DNA from: Deltaproteobacteria bacterium
GTDB taxonomy: Bacteria; Desulfobacterota; Desulfomonilia; UBA1062
Assembly (NCBI GenBank): GCA_016934135.1
Contig: JAFGTK010000092.1
Span: forward strand, 1-25,609
Length of the DNA stretch: 25,609 nt
Direction: 5' to 3'
Shown: one piece after another, positions 1 through 7,835 of the stretch
How positions within the stretch are numbered: the stretch's first letter is position 1
Layout: every line of letters begins with the position of its first letter
Notes under the pieces: model-generated
Database searches by the model: none
The model's input: only the letters and a program-made list of their open reading frames with translations
What the model was told of the DNA's origin: nothing
Made by a program: the position numbers and the translations under genes

Positions 1-885
1 ATGAAACAGCGCTACCCCCTTGCAATCCTCTTTATAGAAATCGATCCCCTTGAGGTCGATGTCAATGTGCATCCTGCAAAGGCAGAGGTTCGTTTTAAGA
101 ACACCTCTGCGGTATTCGGGCTTGTTGCAAAGACCATACAGGGAACTTTTCTGATGCAGCATAAGGAATCATTGCCTGATACGGAAAACACAAAGGATCA
201 TTACACAGTGCAGGAATCCATGCCGCTGATGTATAAGAGCAGGCCGTTGCCCGCGATTCACGAAGAATCAATTTTTCAGAAAACCCTGTTTGAAGAGACA
301 AACACAACATATGCCGACAAGACGGTTATAGGTACTTTCCTGTCAACCTATATCCTTCTCGAAGGAGATTCATCCTTGTACATAGTTGACCAGCATGCAG
401 CGCATGAACGGATTATGTATGAGAAACTGAAAAGGATATACACAACGCAAAGCATCCAGAGCCAGATGCTTCTTACGCCTGTTGTTCTGGAGCTTACCCC
501 TGTAGAATCCAGTGCTTTTGACGAGATATCATCATATGTGTCTTCAATGGGAATAGAAACCGCTCCTTTCGGAGAATCTGCTCTGGCTGTCAGGTCCATA
601 CCGGCGATACTCGATAAGGGGGATATTACAGGCATCATTCTTGATCTTATTCATGAAGTCCTTCAGGGGGGATTCAACAGCGGAGACTACCTGCATGATA
701 TCCTTGCATCTGTTGCATGTCATGCAAGCATAAGGTCCGGGGCCGGTCTTGCAGGCTCCGAAATAGAAGCATTGCTCAGGGACCTCGATGAGATAGGTTC
801 TCCGTTGACCTGTCCGCACGGCAGGCCTTTATTCAAGAGGATCGGCTCTGAGGAGATTGAACGGTGGATCAAAAGACGCCCCTGA
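1..885 (+). CDS. mutL: DNA mismatch repair protein MutL, C-terminal part
   Basis: MutL couples mismatch recognition by MutS to strand incision and excision. The window opens inside the gene: the first residues match the end of the conserved ATPase half (VDVNVHPAKAEVRF at 19-32), so the ATG at base 1 is internal and the true start lies upstream. After a variable linker (about 50-105) comes the dimerisation/endonuclease domain. It shows DQHAAHERIMYE at 130-141, which fits the metal-binding DQHA(x)2E(x)4E motif of nicking MutL proteins. It also shows ACHASIRSG at 239-247 and CPHGRP at 271-276, the other parts of that active site. The family therefore predicts an endonuclease-active MutL, as in bacteria without MutH. 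The last 22 bases overlap miaA, so the two are probably translated from one message. Confidence 0.96.
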   Translation: MKQRYPLAILFIEIDPLEVDVNVHPAKAEVRFKNTSAVFGLVAKTIQGTFLMQHKESLPDTENTKDHYTVQESMPLMYKSRPLPAIHEESIFQKTLFEETNTTYADKTVIGTFLSTYILLEGDSSLYIVDQHAAHERIMYEKLKRIYTTQSIQSQMLLTPVVLELTPVESSAFDEISSYVSSMGIETAPFGESALAVRSIPAILDKGDITGIILDLIHEVLQGGFNSGDYLHDILASVACHASIRSGAGLAGSEIEALLRDLDEIGSPLTCPHGRPLFKRIGSEEIERWIKRRP

Positions 886-1802
886 TCGTCATTACCGGCC
901 CTACCGGCTCGGGAAAGACCGCAATTGCACTGGACCTGGCAGGTTTATATCCCATAGAGGTGATATCCGCAGATTCAATGCAGATTTACCGGTATATGGA
1001 TATTGCTACGGCAAAACCCTCTAAAAAAGAGCGGTCTTTTCTGCCTCATCATCTCATCGATATTGTGAACCCTGATGAAGATTTCAATGCAGGTATGTTT
1101 GCTGCACTGGCAGGGCAGAAGATCTCCGAACTGCTTTCAAAAGGCAGGATCCCCATCGTGATAGGCGGTACCGGCCTGTATATAAAATCCCTTGTATACG
1201 GGCTGATCCCTGCCCCTGCTAAATCAGAGAAACTTCGTAGTTATTTCAGAAGGTTGAGCAAAAAAAAAGGGATATGGCTTCTCTGGCATTTTCTGGCCAG
1301 GCTGGACCCTGTCTCTGCTGAAAAGATAGCCCCCAATGATTCCTCAAGGATACTTCGTTATCTTGAGATCATCTTCCTCTCAGGTGTACGGCCGAGCAGT
1401 CTTCACGGCAGACACGGCTTTTCTATGCCTGCGTACAATGTGCAGACGGTCTGTATCATGCCGGAACGGAAGAAGCTGTATCATTCCATCGACAGCAGGG
1501 TATATGCCATGATGGATCAAGGCCTTGTAGAGGAAACAAAAGGGCTTCTTGAAAGAGGCTATACCCCGGCTTTGAGATCCATGCAGACCCTTGCTTATAA
1601 GCATGTGATCGGATATCTGAATTCGGATCTGAGCCTCGATGAAGCCGTTTCTCTTATTCAGCGGGATACAAGGCACTATGCGAAACGCCAGATAACCTGG
1701 ATAAGGTCGCATAATGACCAGGGCTGTTATTACAATGCCGAAGAAGGCAGGCAGGTCATCTCACATCTGATCGAGGAGATATCCCATACGTCATGCCGGT
1801 GA
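864..1802 (+). CDS. miaA: tRNA dimethylallyltransferase MiaA
   Basis: MiaA transfers a dimethylallyl group to N6 of adenosine 37 in tRNAs reading UNN codons, making i6A. The 312-residue product has the usual length. It shows the P-loop GPTGSGKT at 12-19, the substrate-binding stretch DSMQIYRYMDIATAKPS at about 37-53, and the C-terminal HYAKRQITW motif near 271-279. The start is GTG at 864 with GAGGAGA about eight bases upstream, inside the end of mutL. The 22-base overlap implies coupled translation. Its last 47 bases overlap the convergent VanZ-like gene on the other strand. MutL and MiaA are neighbours in many bacteria, which supports both calls. Confidence 0.97.
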   Translation: MDQKTPLIVITGPTGSGKTAIALDLAGLYPIEVISADSMQIYRYMDIATAKPSKKERSFLPHHLIDIVNPDEDFNAGMFAALAGQKISELLSKGRIPIVIGGTGLYIKSLVYGLIPAPAKSEKLRSYFRRLSKKKGIWLLWHFLARLDPVSAEKIAPNDSSRILRYLEIIFLSGVRPSSLHGRHGFSMPAYNVQTVCIMPERKKLYHSIDSRVYAMMDQGLVEETKGLLERGYTPALRSMQTLAYKHVIGYLNSDLSLDEAVSLIQRDTRHYAKRQITWIRSHNDQGCYYNAEEGRQVISHLIEEISHTSCR

Positions 1803-2271
1803 TGATACCGCCGGCAACTGCGATCAGGTTCATGAGAATATCCCTGATCTCAAAGAATCTTCCGGGGAGCACTGCCTGGATGAGTTCATCGGCTATCCCA
1901 AAGATTGCTCCGACAATCATGGCCGGCATGCTGCCCAGTGATGACATGGCGACGAGCAGATAGCCCAGAATCCCATATTGAAACAAGTGGAAGAATTCGT
2001 TCATGCATACGGTCATCTGAAGCGTTATTACTGCCAGTGATCCTGATGCGATCAGGCATATCCAGCCCGGTCCGATTGCATTTTTTCTTAATGATTTTAT
2101 CAGAACATATGAGCCGATGATTATGCATATTCCCCATATCGCGGGTGAATATGCCTTCCCCATAAGCCTGGCAGCCGATGCAGCCAGAGCCGGGCCGGGC
2201 TGAATCAGTGCAAGGTTTGCACAGGCAAAAAGAAACGGGAGCATACCCTGTCTGATAATGTCCTTGTTCAT
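1756..2271 (-). CDS. VanZ-like family membrane protein
   Basis: A 171-residue, mostly hydrophobic protein with about four membrane segments (near 10-32, 44-60, 70-90 and 98-160, the last stretch probably holding two). The C-terminal half carries the VanZ-family pattern: FFHLFQYGILG at 93-103, then E129, Q132, PGR at 136-138, D144 and N148, spaced as in DELIQAVLPGRFFEIRDILMN. VanZ of enterococci gives low-level teicoplanin resistance. Most chromosomal homologues have no known function, so no role is assigned. ATG start; only a weak AAGG-type ribosome binding site is seen. The 3' end runs 47 bases into miaA on the opposite strand. It is divergent from the ttcA-like gene, with 74 bases between starts that must hold both promoters. 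Confidence 0.8.
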   Translation of the reverse strand: MNKDIIRQGMLPFLFACANLALIQPGPALAASAARLMGKAYSPAIWGICIIIGSYVLIKSLRKNAIGPGWICLIASGSLAVITLQMTVCMNEFFHLFQYGILGYLLVAMSSLGSMPAMIVGAIFGIADELIQAVLPGRFFEIRDILMNLIAVAGGIITGMTYGISPRSDVR

Positions 2272-2345
2272 CTGCTATTTGCGCCTTGTTCCATCAGGTA
2301 TTTTCATATATTGCAAAAGATCGGTTATATGATAAGGGATATTTC

Positions 2346-3113
2346 GTGATTCACAATACTAAACGTTACTTTGAAAAACGCCTCCGCAAGAAGACAGGCG
2401 CTGCCATACACGATTATCGCATGATTGAAAACGGGGACAAGGTTATTGTAGCTGTCTCAGGAGGAAAAGACTCTATTGTCCTGCTCAAGGTGCTTTCTGA
2501 TCTGCAAAGGGCTGCACCGGTAAGCTTCGAGATTCTGCCTGTCCATATCTCGACCGGATTTGAAAAGGGTTTCTCGTGTATTGCTCAGTGGATCGAAGAG
2601 GTCCTTCACCTTGATGTGATGGTGATTGAATCCGGAATCGCCGAGATACTCAAAGAGGCCTCAGACCCGGATAAGAGCCCGTGCGCACTGTGTTCGAGAC
2701 TCCGCAGGGGAAGACTCTACAGCCTGGCCAGTGAGACAGGTGCTTCTTCCATTGCACTTGGACATCATATGGATGACGTAGTAGAGACATTCTTTCTGCG
2801 CTGCCTTTTTACCGGCCAGATCGGGGCAATGGCTCCATCTCGGTATTCAAACGATGGAAAAAACAGGGTGATCAGGCCCCTTGCATATTGCACAAACGAT
2901 CTTGTAAATACGTATTTCAGTTTTCTGGACATAGAACCGATTGAAAATACATGTGTTATACGCCCAGACGGGAAAAGAGATATGATACGCAAATATATTG
3001 ATATGGTTGAAAAAGATATACCTTTGTTAAGATATTCCGTGTTTGCCGCGCTGGGGAATGTCGATATGAAGAGCATGTGTTTCAAGGAAAATACCGATGC
3101 GAATTCTCATTGA
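2346..3113 (+). CDS. ttcA: TtcA-like tRNA 2-thiocytidine biosynthesis protein
   Basis: An ATP-dependent PP-loop tRNA thiolase; TtcA makes 2-thiocytidine at position 32 using a [4Fe-4S] cluster. The sequence shows the PP-loop SGGKDS at 38-43, the CxxC pair C113/C116 in CALCSRLRRGR, and the GHHMDD...ETFF stretch at 139-150 typical of TtcA. C203 could be the third cluster ligand. In well-studied TtcA proteins that ligand lies in a PCxxC motif, which is reduced to one Cys here. The GTG start at 2346 is preferred because AAGGGA lies six bases upstream and the product (255 residues) begins where the family does. An upstream TTG at 2286 would add 20 residues without a convincing ribosome binding site. 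The gene overlaps the next by 17 bases. Confidence 0.85.
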   Translation: MIHNTKRYFEKRLRKKTGAAIHDYRMIENGDKVIVAVSGGKDSIVLLKVLSDLQRAAPVSFEILPVHISTGFEKGFSCIAQWIEEVLHLDVMVIESGIAEILKEASDPDKSPCALCSRLRRGRLYSLASETGASSIALGHHMDDVVETFFLRCLFTGQIGAMAPSRYSNDGKNRVIRPLAYCTNDLVNTYFSFLDIEPIENTCVIRPDGKRDMIRKYIDMVEKDIPLLRYSVFAALGNVDMKSMCFKENTDANSH

Positions 3114-3699
3114 TTCTGACAAACCCAAGCCAAGGGCGATAAAACGCGTGGCCGAGATCCTTTCCGATGGAGGTATTATCGTATATCCCACAGATACGGT
3201 CTATGGCCTGGGATGCTGTATATCAAACAAGAAAGGCATAGACAGGATCAATGCCATCAAGGCTTCGGTCAAACCCAGAAGCATAATGTTCTCGGACATC
3301 AAAAGTATGAGCATGTATGCAAAGATCTCCAACGAGACCTTCAGGGTATTGAGAAACCTGCTGCCCGGACCGTATACCATCATACTTCCGGCAACCAGGC
3401 TGGTACCCAGGCTGCTTCAATCCAACAGGAAATCCATTGGTGTGCGTATACCCGACCACTGGTTCTGCAAGGCAATAGTTGAAGAGATAGGCGAGCCGAT
3501 AATAACCACAAGTGTTCCCCTGTCTCATGAAAGACTGCATATAGATCCGGTTGAGATAGACAATGACCTCGGACACAGAGTGGATGTAATTGTCGACAGC
3601 GGGATACTCCCCGACATTCCATCTACAATGATCTCTCTGGAAACAGATATTCCGCAGGTTATCCGCGAGGGCCTGGGCCCTGTCGACATACTGGGATAA
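3097..3699 (+). CDS. Sua5/YciO/YrdC/YwlC family protein
   Basis: A 200-residue protein of the YrdC fold. Sua5/TsaC members make threonylcarbamoyl-AMP from threonine, bicarbonate and ATP for t6A37 of tRNA; YciO-type members are less well understood. Visible motifs are YPTDTVYGLG at 30-39, LPGPYTIIL at 89-97 and SIGVRIPDH at 113-121. At 137-143 the sequence is TTSVPLS, where canonical Sua5/TsaC proteins have TSAN-S, so the usual Asn is Pro. This and the KPRSIMF segment after residue 58 suggest the YciO side of the family, so t6A synthesis is possible but not shown. ATG start with AAGGAA upstream, inside the ttcA-like gene (17-base overlap). RNase G follows after 25 bases, making a likely three-gene operon. 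Confidence 0.85.
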   Translation: MRILIDSDKPKPRAIKRVAEILSDGGIIVYPTDTVYGLGCCISNKKGIDRINAIKASVKPRSIMFSDIKSMSMYAKISNETFRVLRNLLPGPYTIILPATRLVPRLLQSNRKSIGVRIPDHWFCKAIVEEIGEPIITTSVPLSHERLHIDPVEIDNDLGHRVDVIVDSGILPDIPSTMISLETDIPQVIREGLGPVDILG

Positions 3700-3724
3700 A
3701 GCGCAGTGAAAAGGTTGTAGAAAC

Positions 3725-5191
3725 ATGAAAAAGATGCTGATCAATGCAATCCATCCTGAAGAGATCAGGGTTGCGGTTGTAGAAAATAATATACTCAAGG
3801 AACTCCATATAGAAAGTGCATTAAAGGAACAGCTCAGAGGAAATATTTTCAAAGGAAGGATTTCAAAGATCGAGAAAGGCCTGGATGCAGTCTTTGTGGA
3901 TTATGGAAGGGAAAGACACGGTCTGCTGCCGGTGGGAGATATCAACCCTGTATTTATCCCCGGTGCGGATCCCGGCAGGGACGTAGCCTCATTACTGAGA
4001 ACCGGCCTTGAGATACCGGTTCAGGTAAGCAGAGAGGAAAAGGCTGCCAAAGGGGCCCTGCTCACCATGGATATCTCGATCCCTGGAAGATATATGGTCC
4101 TGATCCCGAAACACGAGCTTGCGGGAATATCGCGTAAGATCGATGACGAGGTCCAGAGAAAAAGGCTCAAGGACATTATCCAGCAGCTCCAGCTCCCTGC
4201 GGATATGGGTCTCATTGTAAGAACGGCAGGCATGGATAAAACAAAGGCAGAGCTTTCCAAGGACAGCAATTACCTTTTGCGCCTCTGGAAAAGCATTGAG
4301 CAGGAATATCTGAAGGTTCCCTGCCCCTGCCTTATTTATCGCGAAGGCGACATCATTATTCGTTCCATAAGAGATTACTTTACCACCGATATGACAGAGG
4401 TACTGATCGATGACGAAGACACCTATAAAAGGGCAACGATATTCATGAAGAGCGTCATGCCCCGCCACCGCGGGCGGATAAAGCTCTACAAGCAGTCTAA
4501 ACCCCTGTTTACCAAGTATGATCTTGAACAGCAGATACAGGGGATATACGACAAAAAGGTAAAACTGAAATCAGGCGGCACCATTGTCATTGAGTCAACA
4601 GAGGCCATGGTGGTCATAGACGTGAATTCAGGACAGTTCAGAAACAGTAAGAATATCGAGGATACTGCCTTTTCCACCAATATGGAGGCAGCCCTTGAGA
4701 TCGCCAGGCAGCTGGTGCTGAGAGACCTGGGCGGCCTGGTTGTAATAGATTTTATCGACATGCGCACAAAAGAGCATATACGGTCTGTGGAAAAGGCCCT
4801 CAAAGAAGGTCTTAAGGATGACCGTGCCCACCTTGTCATGGGCAGGATATCGAAATTCGGCATACTCGAGCTTTCCAGGGAAAAGCTGTCATCGACGTTG
4901 CTTGAAAAGAGCTATATCCAGTGCCCGGTATGTGAGGGAGCAGGAATGGTCCGGTCCGTGGAATCTTCCGCATTCATGGCCCTGCGGGATATCCAGCTCT
5001 ATATAAACAGAAACAAGTCCAGAAGGCTCAAGGTAGGGCTGCCCGGGGATGTGGCGCTGTATCTCCTCAACCAGCAGAGAAAACACCTTGTCCGGTTCGA
5101 ACAGGAATTTTCAGCCGAGGTGCAGATCTACTCTCTTGACACGCTCAAACACGGCCAGATTCAGATAGACCCTCAGGATCAAAACGCTTAA
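3725..5191 (+). CDS. rng: Ribonuclease G (RNase E/G family)
   Basis: A single-strand endoribonuclease that trims rRNA precursors and starts mRNA decay in the cytoplasm. The 488 residues match RNase G length and lack the long C-terminal scaffold of RNase E. Domains in order: an S1 RNA-binding region near 37-120, then the catalytic DNase I-like part with VVIDVNSGQF (D299) and LGGLVVIDFIDM (D342 and D345), which supply the Mg-binding aspartates. The zinc-link motif CPVC at 400-403 joins subunits in this family. A small C-terminal domain follows. ATG start with AAAAGG about ten bases upstream. It is probably transcribed with the Sua5-family and ttcA-like genes. After its stop there is a 170-base gap with a short hairpin but no clear U-tract. 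Confidence 0.95.
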   Translation: MKKMLINAIHPEEIRVAVVENNILKELHIESALKEQLRGNIFKGRISKIEKGLDAVFVDYGRERHGLLPVGDINPVFIPGADPGRDVASLLRTGLEIPVQVSREEKAAKGALLTMDISIPGRYMVLIPKHELAGISRKIDDEVQRKRLKDIIQQLQLPADMGLIVRTAGMDKTKAELSKDSNYLLRLWKSIEQEYLKVPCPCLIYREGDIIIRSIRDYFTTDMTEVLIDDEDTYKRATIFMKSVMPRHRGRIKLYKQSKPLFTKYDLEQQIQGIYDKKVKLKSGGTIVIESTEAMVVIDVNSGQFRNSKNIEDTAFSTNMEAALEIARQLVLRDLGGLVVIDFIDMRTKEHIRSVEKALKEGLKDDRAHLVMGRISKFGILELSREKLSSTLLEKSYIQCPVCEGAGMVRSVESSAFMALRDIQLYINRNKSRRLKVGLPGDVALYLLNQQRKHLVRFEQEFSAEVQIYSLDTLKHGQIQIDPQDQNA

Positions 5192-5233
5192 CATCTTTTC
5201 TTACATGAGAATTGGCAATGCCTCTCATACTTA

Positions 5234-5250
5234 CCGACAGTGCCTGTCGG
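5234..5250. other. Perfect 7-bp hairpin downstream of rng
   Basis: CCGACAG, a TGC loop and CTGTCGG form a perfect stem 43 bases after the rng stop. It is not followed by a run of T on either strand, so it is not a standard intrinsic terminator. A TATAAT hexamer sits at 5273-5278, but no matching -35 was found. The rest of 5192-5361 is AT-rich and shows no gene. Confidence 0.4.
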
Positions 5251-5361
5251 CAACCTTATAAAAACAGTATGTTATAATTTAACATTTTATTTACATAGAT
5301 TTTGGTCGATAAGTGTATAAGTGTTACAAATGAATTAACGTTACATTTAAAGGGGGATTGT

Positions 5362-6375
5362 ATGAAAAAATCGATATGTTTTATTATTATGTTTCTGTTG
5401 ACGTTTTCCTTATGCCATGCACAAGATTCGTTTCATATCGAGGTGTTGCAGGTATCGAAGATCAATCCCTTTGACTGGGCATATGAAGGATTTGTCGAAG
5501 AGCTGGCAAACAATGGTATTGTTCAGGGGCAAAACCTTATCATAAACCGACATATTATAGATGCAGACGCAGATGCCGGGCTATGGAAAAAGGTGGGTAT
5601 TCTTCTTAAGATCAAGAGCACAGCATCCGATATCATCAAGACCAAACCCGATCTTGTACTTACCATCAGCACCCCTGCTACCAAATACAGCAAGGACAAG
5701 TTCATAAGCGCAGGTATCCCGGTGGTCTTTACCGGCGTAGCAGTGCCCCAGGCAGTTGGCTGCGCAACACTTACGCAGGCAGGTCCGGGATTTACCGGGG
5801 CCTCTCTGTATATGGATCCGGTCAGTTCATTCAAGCTGACCAGGCTTGCCCTGCCCGATCTGAAAACCATCGGTATTATCCACAGTGACGATGATAATGC
5901 CATTGCCTTTGTTGAAGAGGCAAAGGAAAAGGCACTGAGCCTCGGTATCACGGTAATTTCCGATGAGGTGGGAAAATCGGACAGTCCTGTACAGGCGGCT
6001 CAGAAAATGATCGACCAGGGTGTTCAGGCCTTCGGTATACCCATCGATGCGTATTATGCCCTCAGGGAATATGAGCCCACATCTCAGCTGTTGGAGATTA
6101 TCGGGAAGAACAAGATACCTGCTATTTGTTTCTGCCATGTAGGATTTTCAGGCGCTATCTTCTATGTGGGGGCGGAATTCAAGAAAATCGGGTCACTTTC
6201 AGGGACTCAGGCTGTAAGGATATTAAAAGAGGGTTCTGCTCCCGGAGATCTGCCTGTACTGTTCCAGGAGGACCTGACTATCCTGGTGGATCTGAATGCA
6301 TCCAAGAATATAGGCATTGAAATGCCTTTACAGCTGCTGCAGATTGCCAAGACAGTTGATTCCGAGAGAAAATAG
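5362..6375 (+). CDS. ABC transporter substrate-binding protein (ABC_sub_bind, TrpX-like)
   Basis: A secreted solute-binding protein of 337 residues. The N-terminus has a lysine-rich start, a hydrophobic core at about 5-17 and a probable signal peptidase I site after SLCHA (residue 20). The Cys there does not sit in a proper lipobox. The body resembles the ABC_sub_bind (Pfam PF04392) family: repeated short beta-alpha units with VLTISTPATKYSK and IPVVFTGVAVPQAVG near 105-135. Some members bind tryptophan or other amino acids, but the ligand cannot be read here. The ATG at 5362 is chosen because AAAGGGGG lies five bases upstream and the signal peptide starts there; the longer reading from 5302 spoils it. 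No permease or ATPase gene adjoins it, so it may be an orphan or serve a transporter elsewhere. Confidence 0.82.
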   Translation: MKKSICFIIMFLLTFSLCHAQDSFHIEVLQVSKINPFDWAYEGFVEELANNGIVQGQNLIINRHIIDADADAGLWKKVGILLKIKSTASDIIKTKPDLVLTISTPATKYSKDKFISAGIPVVFTGVAVPQAVGCATLTQAGPGFTGASLYMDPVSSFKLTRLALPDLKTIGIIHSDDDNAIAFVEEAKEKALSLGITVISDEVGKSDSPVQAAQKMIDQGVQAFGIPIDAYYALREYEPTSQLLEIIGKNKIPAICFCHVGFSGAIFYVGAEFKKIGSLSGTQAVRILKEGSAPGDLPVLFQEDLTILVDLNASKNIGIEMPLQLLQIAKTVDSERK

Positions 6376-6404
6376 TATCTGAACATAACAATATTATAAC
6401 CTAT

Positions 6405-6430
6405 GCAGGAGCAGCTTATGCCGCTCCTGC
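6405..6430. other. 8-bp hairpin after the solute-binding protein gene
   Basis: GCAGGAGC and GCTCCTGC pair across a 10-base loop, 29 bases after the stop at 6375. No T-run follows on either strand, so termination here is only a guess. A second, weaker palindrome (ATATCTCA/TGAGATAT) lies at 6450-6469. Both stand between two convergent genes, where a bidirectional terminator would be expected. Confidence 0.4.
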
Positions 6431-6498
6431 AAAACAAAGCTCCTTGAGAATATCTCAGTTATGAGATATGGAGAAATAGGCTCTTTTGCACTATCCGA

Positions 6499-7080
6499 TC
6501 AGATGCTTTTTTCAGAGTCTTCTATCCAGGCTCCGTCTCTGAAATAGACGAGCCTGCCGTTTCTTCGGGAATAAAAACGGTTGTCAAGGCCGGATTTCCG
6601 GATGATTCGCGTTGGTGCCTGGACCGCTACGGAGTGAGGCGGCATGTCCTGGTACACAACAGCATTCGCCCCTATCCTGCAATTGTCGCCAATCACGACA
6701 TTTCCTATGATTTTAGCACCTGCCCCGATATAAACATTATCGCCTATAACAGGCGCACCAGCCTTATCACTGTCGTTCAGTGCATTCGATCCTATTGTTA
6801 CCTGCTGGAAAATAACCGTATTCCTGCCGAACTTTGACCCGCCGGAAATAAAGACCCCATAGCATCCATGAGGAAAGCAGGGTTCTCCTGCAAATCGGGA
6901 ATCATACCCTATCCAGCTGCCGTATCTGCTGAAATATGCATCATAAATCTCCACGAGCCTCGGGTTTGGGCTGTCGCTTTGAAAGAGGTGTCTTTTCAGC
7001 CCCCATATCCCGTTGTGTTTCATCAGGCAGTATAACATCTCAACAGGCAGTGTAAGTTTATTATACAATTTATGTATCAT
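6499..7080 (-). CDS. Left-handed beta-helix acyltransferase, serine acetyltransferase (CysE)-like
   Basis: A 193-residue cytoplasmic acetyl-CoA-dependent acyltransferase. An N-terminal helical part (1-60) precedes a hexapeptide-repeat helix from about 63 to 155, with repeats such as VIGDNV, YIGAGA, KIIGNV, VIGDNC and RIGANA. FPHGCYGVFISG at 69-80 probably carries the catalytic His71, as in serine acetyltransferase-like enzymes of polysaccharide loci. The acceptor is unknown: it may be serine, but a sugar or lipid carrier is equally possible because no cysteine synthase gene is nearby. ATG start with AGGAG seven bases upstream. The gene converges with the solute-binding protein gene and lies 123 bases downstream of the lipoprotein gene. 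Confidence 0.85.
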   Translation of the reverse strand: MIHKLYNKLTLPVEMLYCLMKHNGIWGLKRHLFQSDSPNPRLVEIYDAYFSRYGSWIGYDSRFAGEPCFPHGCYGVFISGGSKFGRNTVIFQQVTIGSNALNDSDKAGAPVIGDNVYIGAGAKIIGNVVIGDNCRIGANAVVYQDMPPHSVAVQAPTRIIRKSGLDNRFYSRRNGRLVYFRDGAWIEDSEKSI

Positions 7081-7203
7081 ATAGTGCTCCTGGAATAATT
7101 CATTTCAGAAGTTCTATCAGGGTTTGACCCTTCTCAAAAGCAGAATATGGGTTCAGGGATACAAGCCGGATGTCTATATTTCATGGATGCATCTGATGCT
7201 TCT

Positions 7204-7698
7204 CTATTTGAAGGATACTTTAATCAATTTGTCTTTGTCTTTAAAATCTGTTTTCCGCTCGACCAGCAAGATAAGACCAGGGGATTCACTCATTTTTTCA
7301 ATTACCCCATTAACACACCCATTGAGTTCTACGCCGATCGCCACTACTATATTCAATCCCAGATTCTTAATTTCATCAGAATCCTTATTGATTGTAAGAG
7401 CCGTACCGGCCGGAAAACCATCGCTGTTTATCAGTGACCTGTATTTTTCAGGTATCAATGGGGGTAACCCGCCGCAAATCCATAGCCCTTGTTCTTTGAA
7501 GTTGTTCCAGGTTAATGATTGTGAATCTGCAAGCGCATAAAAGGTATATTTATCTTTAGGTGCTCCTTTTTCAAGCTGTGTTTTTATATCATCGGGAACA
7601 TCGACTTCTATTGTTTTATCCGGACTACAGGCTGATATCACAATAACCAGGATCAGTATCCCAGCCATCACACCAAAAAAACGAAATAAGTTTTTCAT
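7204..7698 (-). CDS. Small hypothetical lipoprotein
   Basis: A 164-residue protein of no recognised family. The N-terminus is a lipoprotein signal: KNLFRFF, a hydrophobic stretch at 9-21, then the lipobox ISAC with Cys24 as the likely lipid-modified residue. The mature part is soluble and mixed alpha/beta, with one Cys in LWICGG and another in NGCVNG that could form a disulfide outside the cytoplasm. The ATG at 7698 is preferred because a perfect GAAGGAGG lies just upstream. A start at 7734 would place extra residues before the signal peptide. It appears to be transcribed alone: the Sir2 gene upstream is 137 bases away with a small hairpin (7731-7751) between. Confidence 0.75.
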   Translation of the reverse strand: MKNLFRFFGVMAGILILVIVISACSPDKTIEVDVPDDIKTQLEKGAPKDKYTFYALADSQSLTWNNFKEQGLWICGGLPPLIPEKYRSLINSDGFPAGTALTINKDSDEIKNLGLNIVVAIGVELNGCVNGVIEKMSESPGLILLVERKTDFKDKDKLIKVSFK

Positions 7699-7835
7699 AG
7701 TACCTCCTTCGACTATCACGGGCGCATCCGGCAACTCCTAAGGCGAGTTGCAAACTTTGCCGTTTTACTGGCCGCTTATTGTCATGTTCGAGTTGCAGCA
7801 CAGGCCAGAACCACTTATCCAAGGCATTACCCCTT

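Noticed and set aside
2286..2345. TTG start adding 20 residues to the TtcA-like protein
   Set aside because: No good ribosome binding site there, whereas AAGGGA precedes GTG at 2346 and the family begins at that point.
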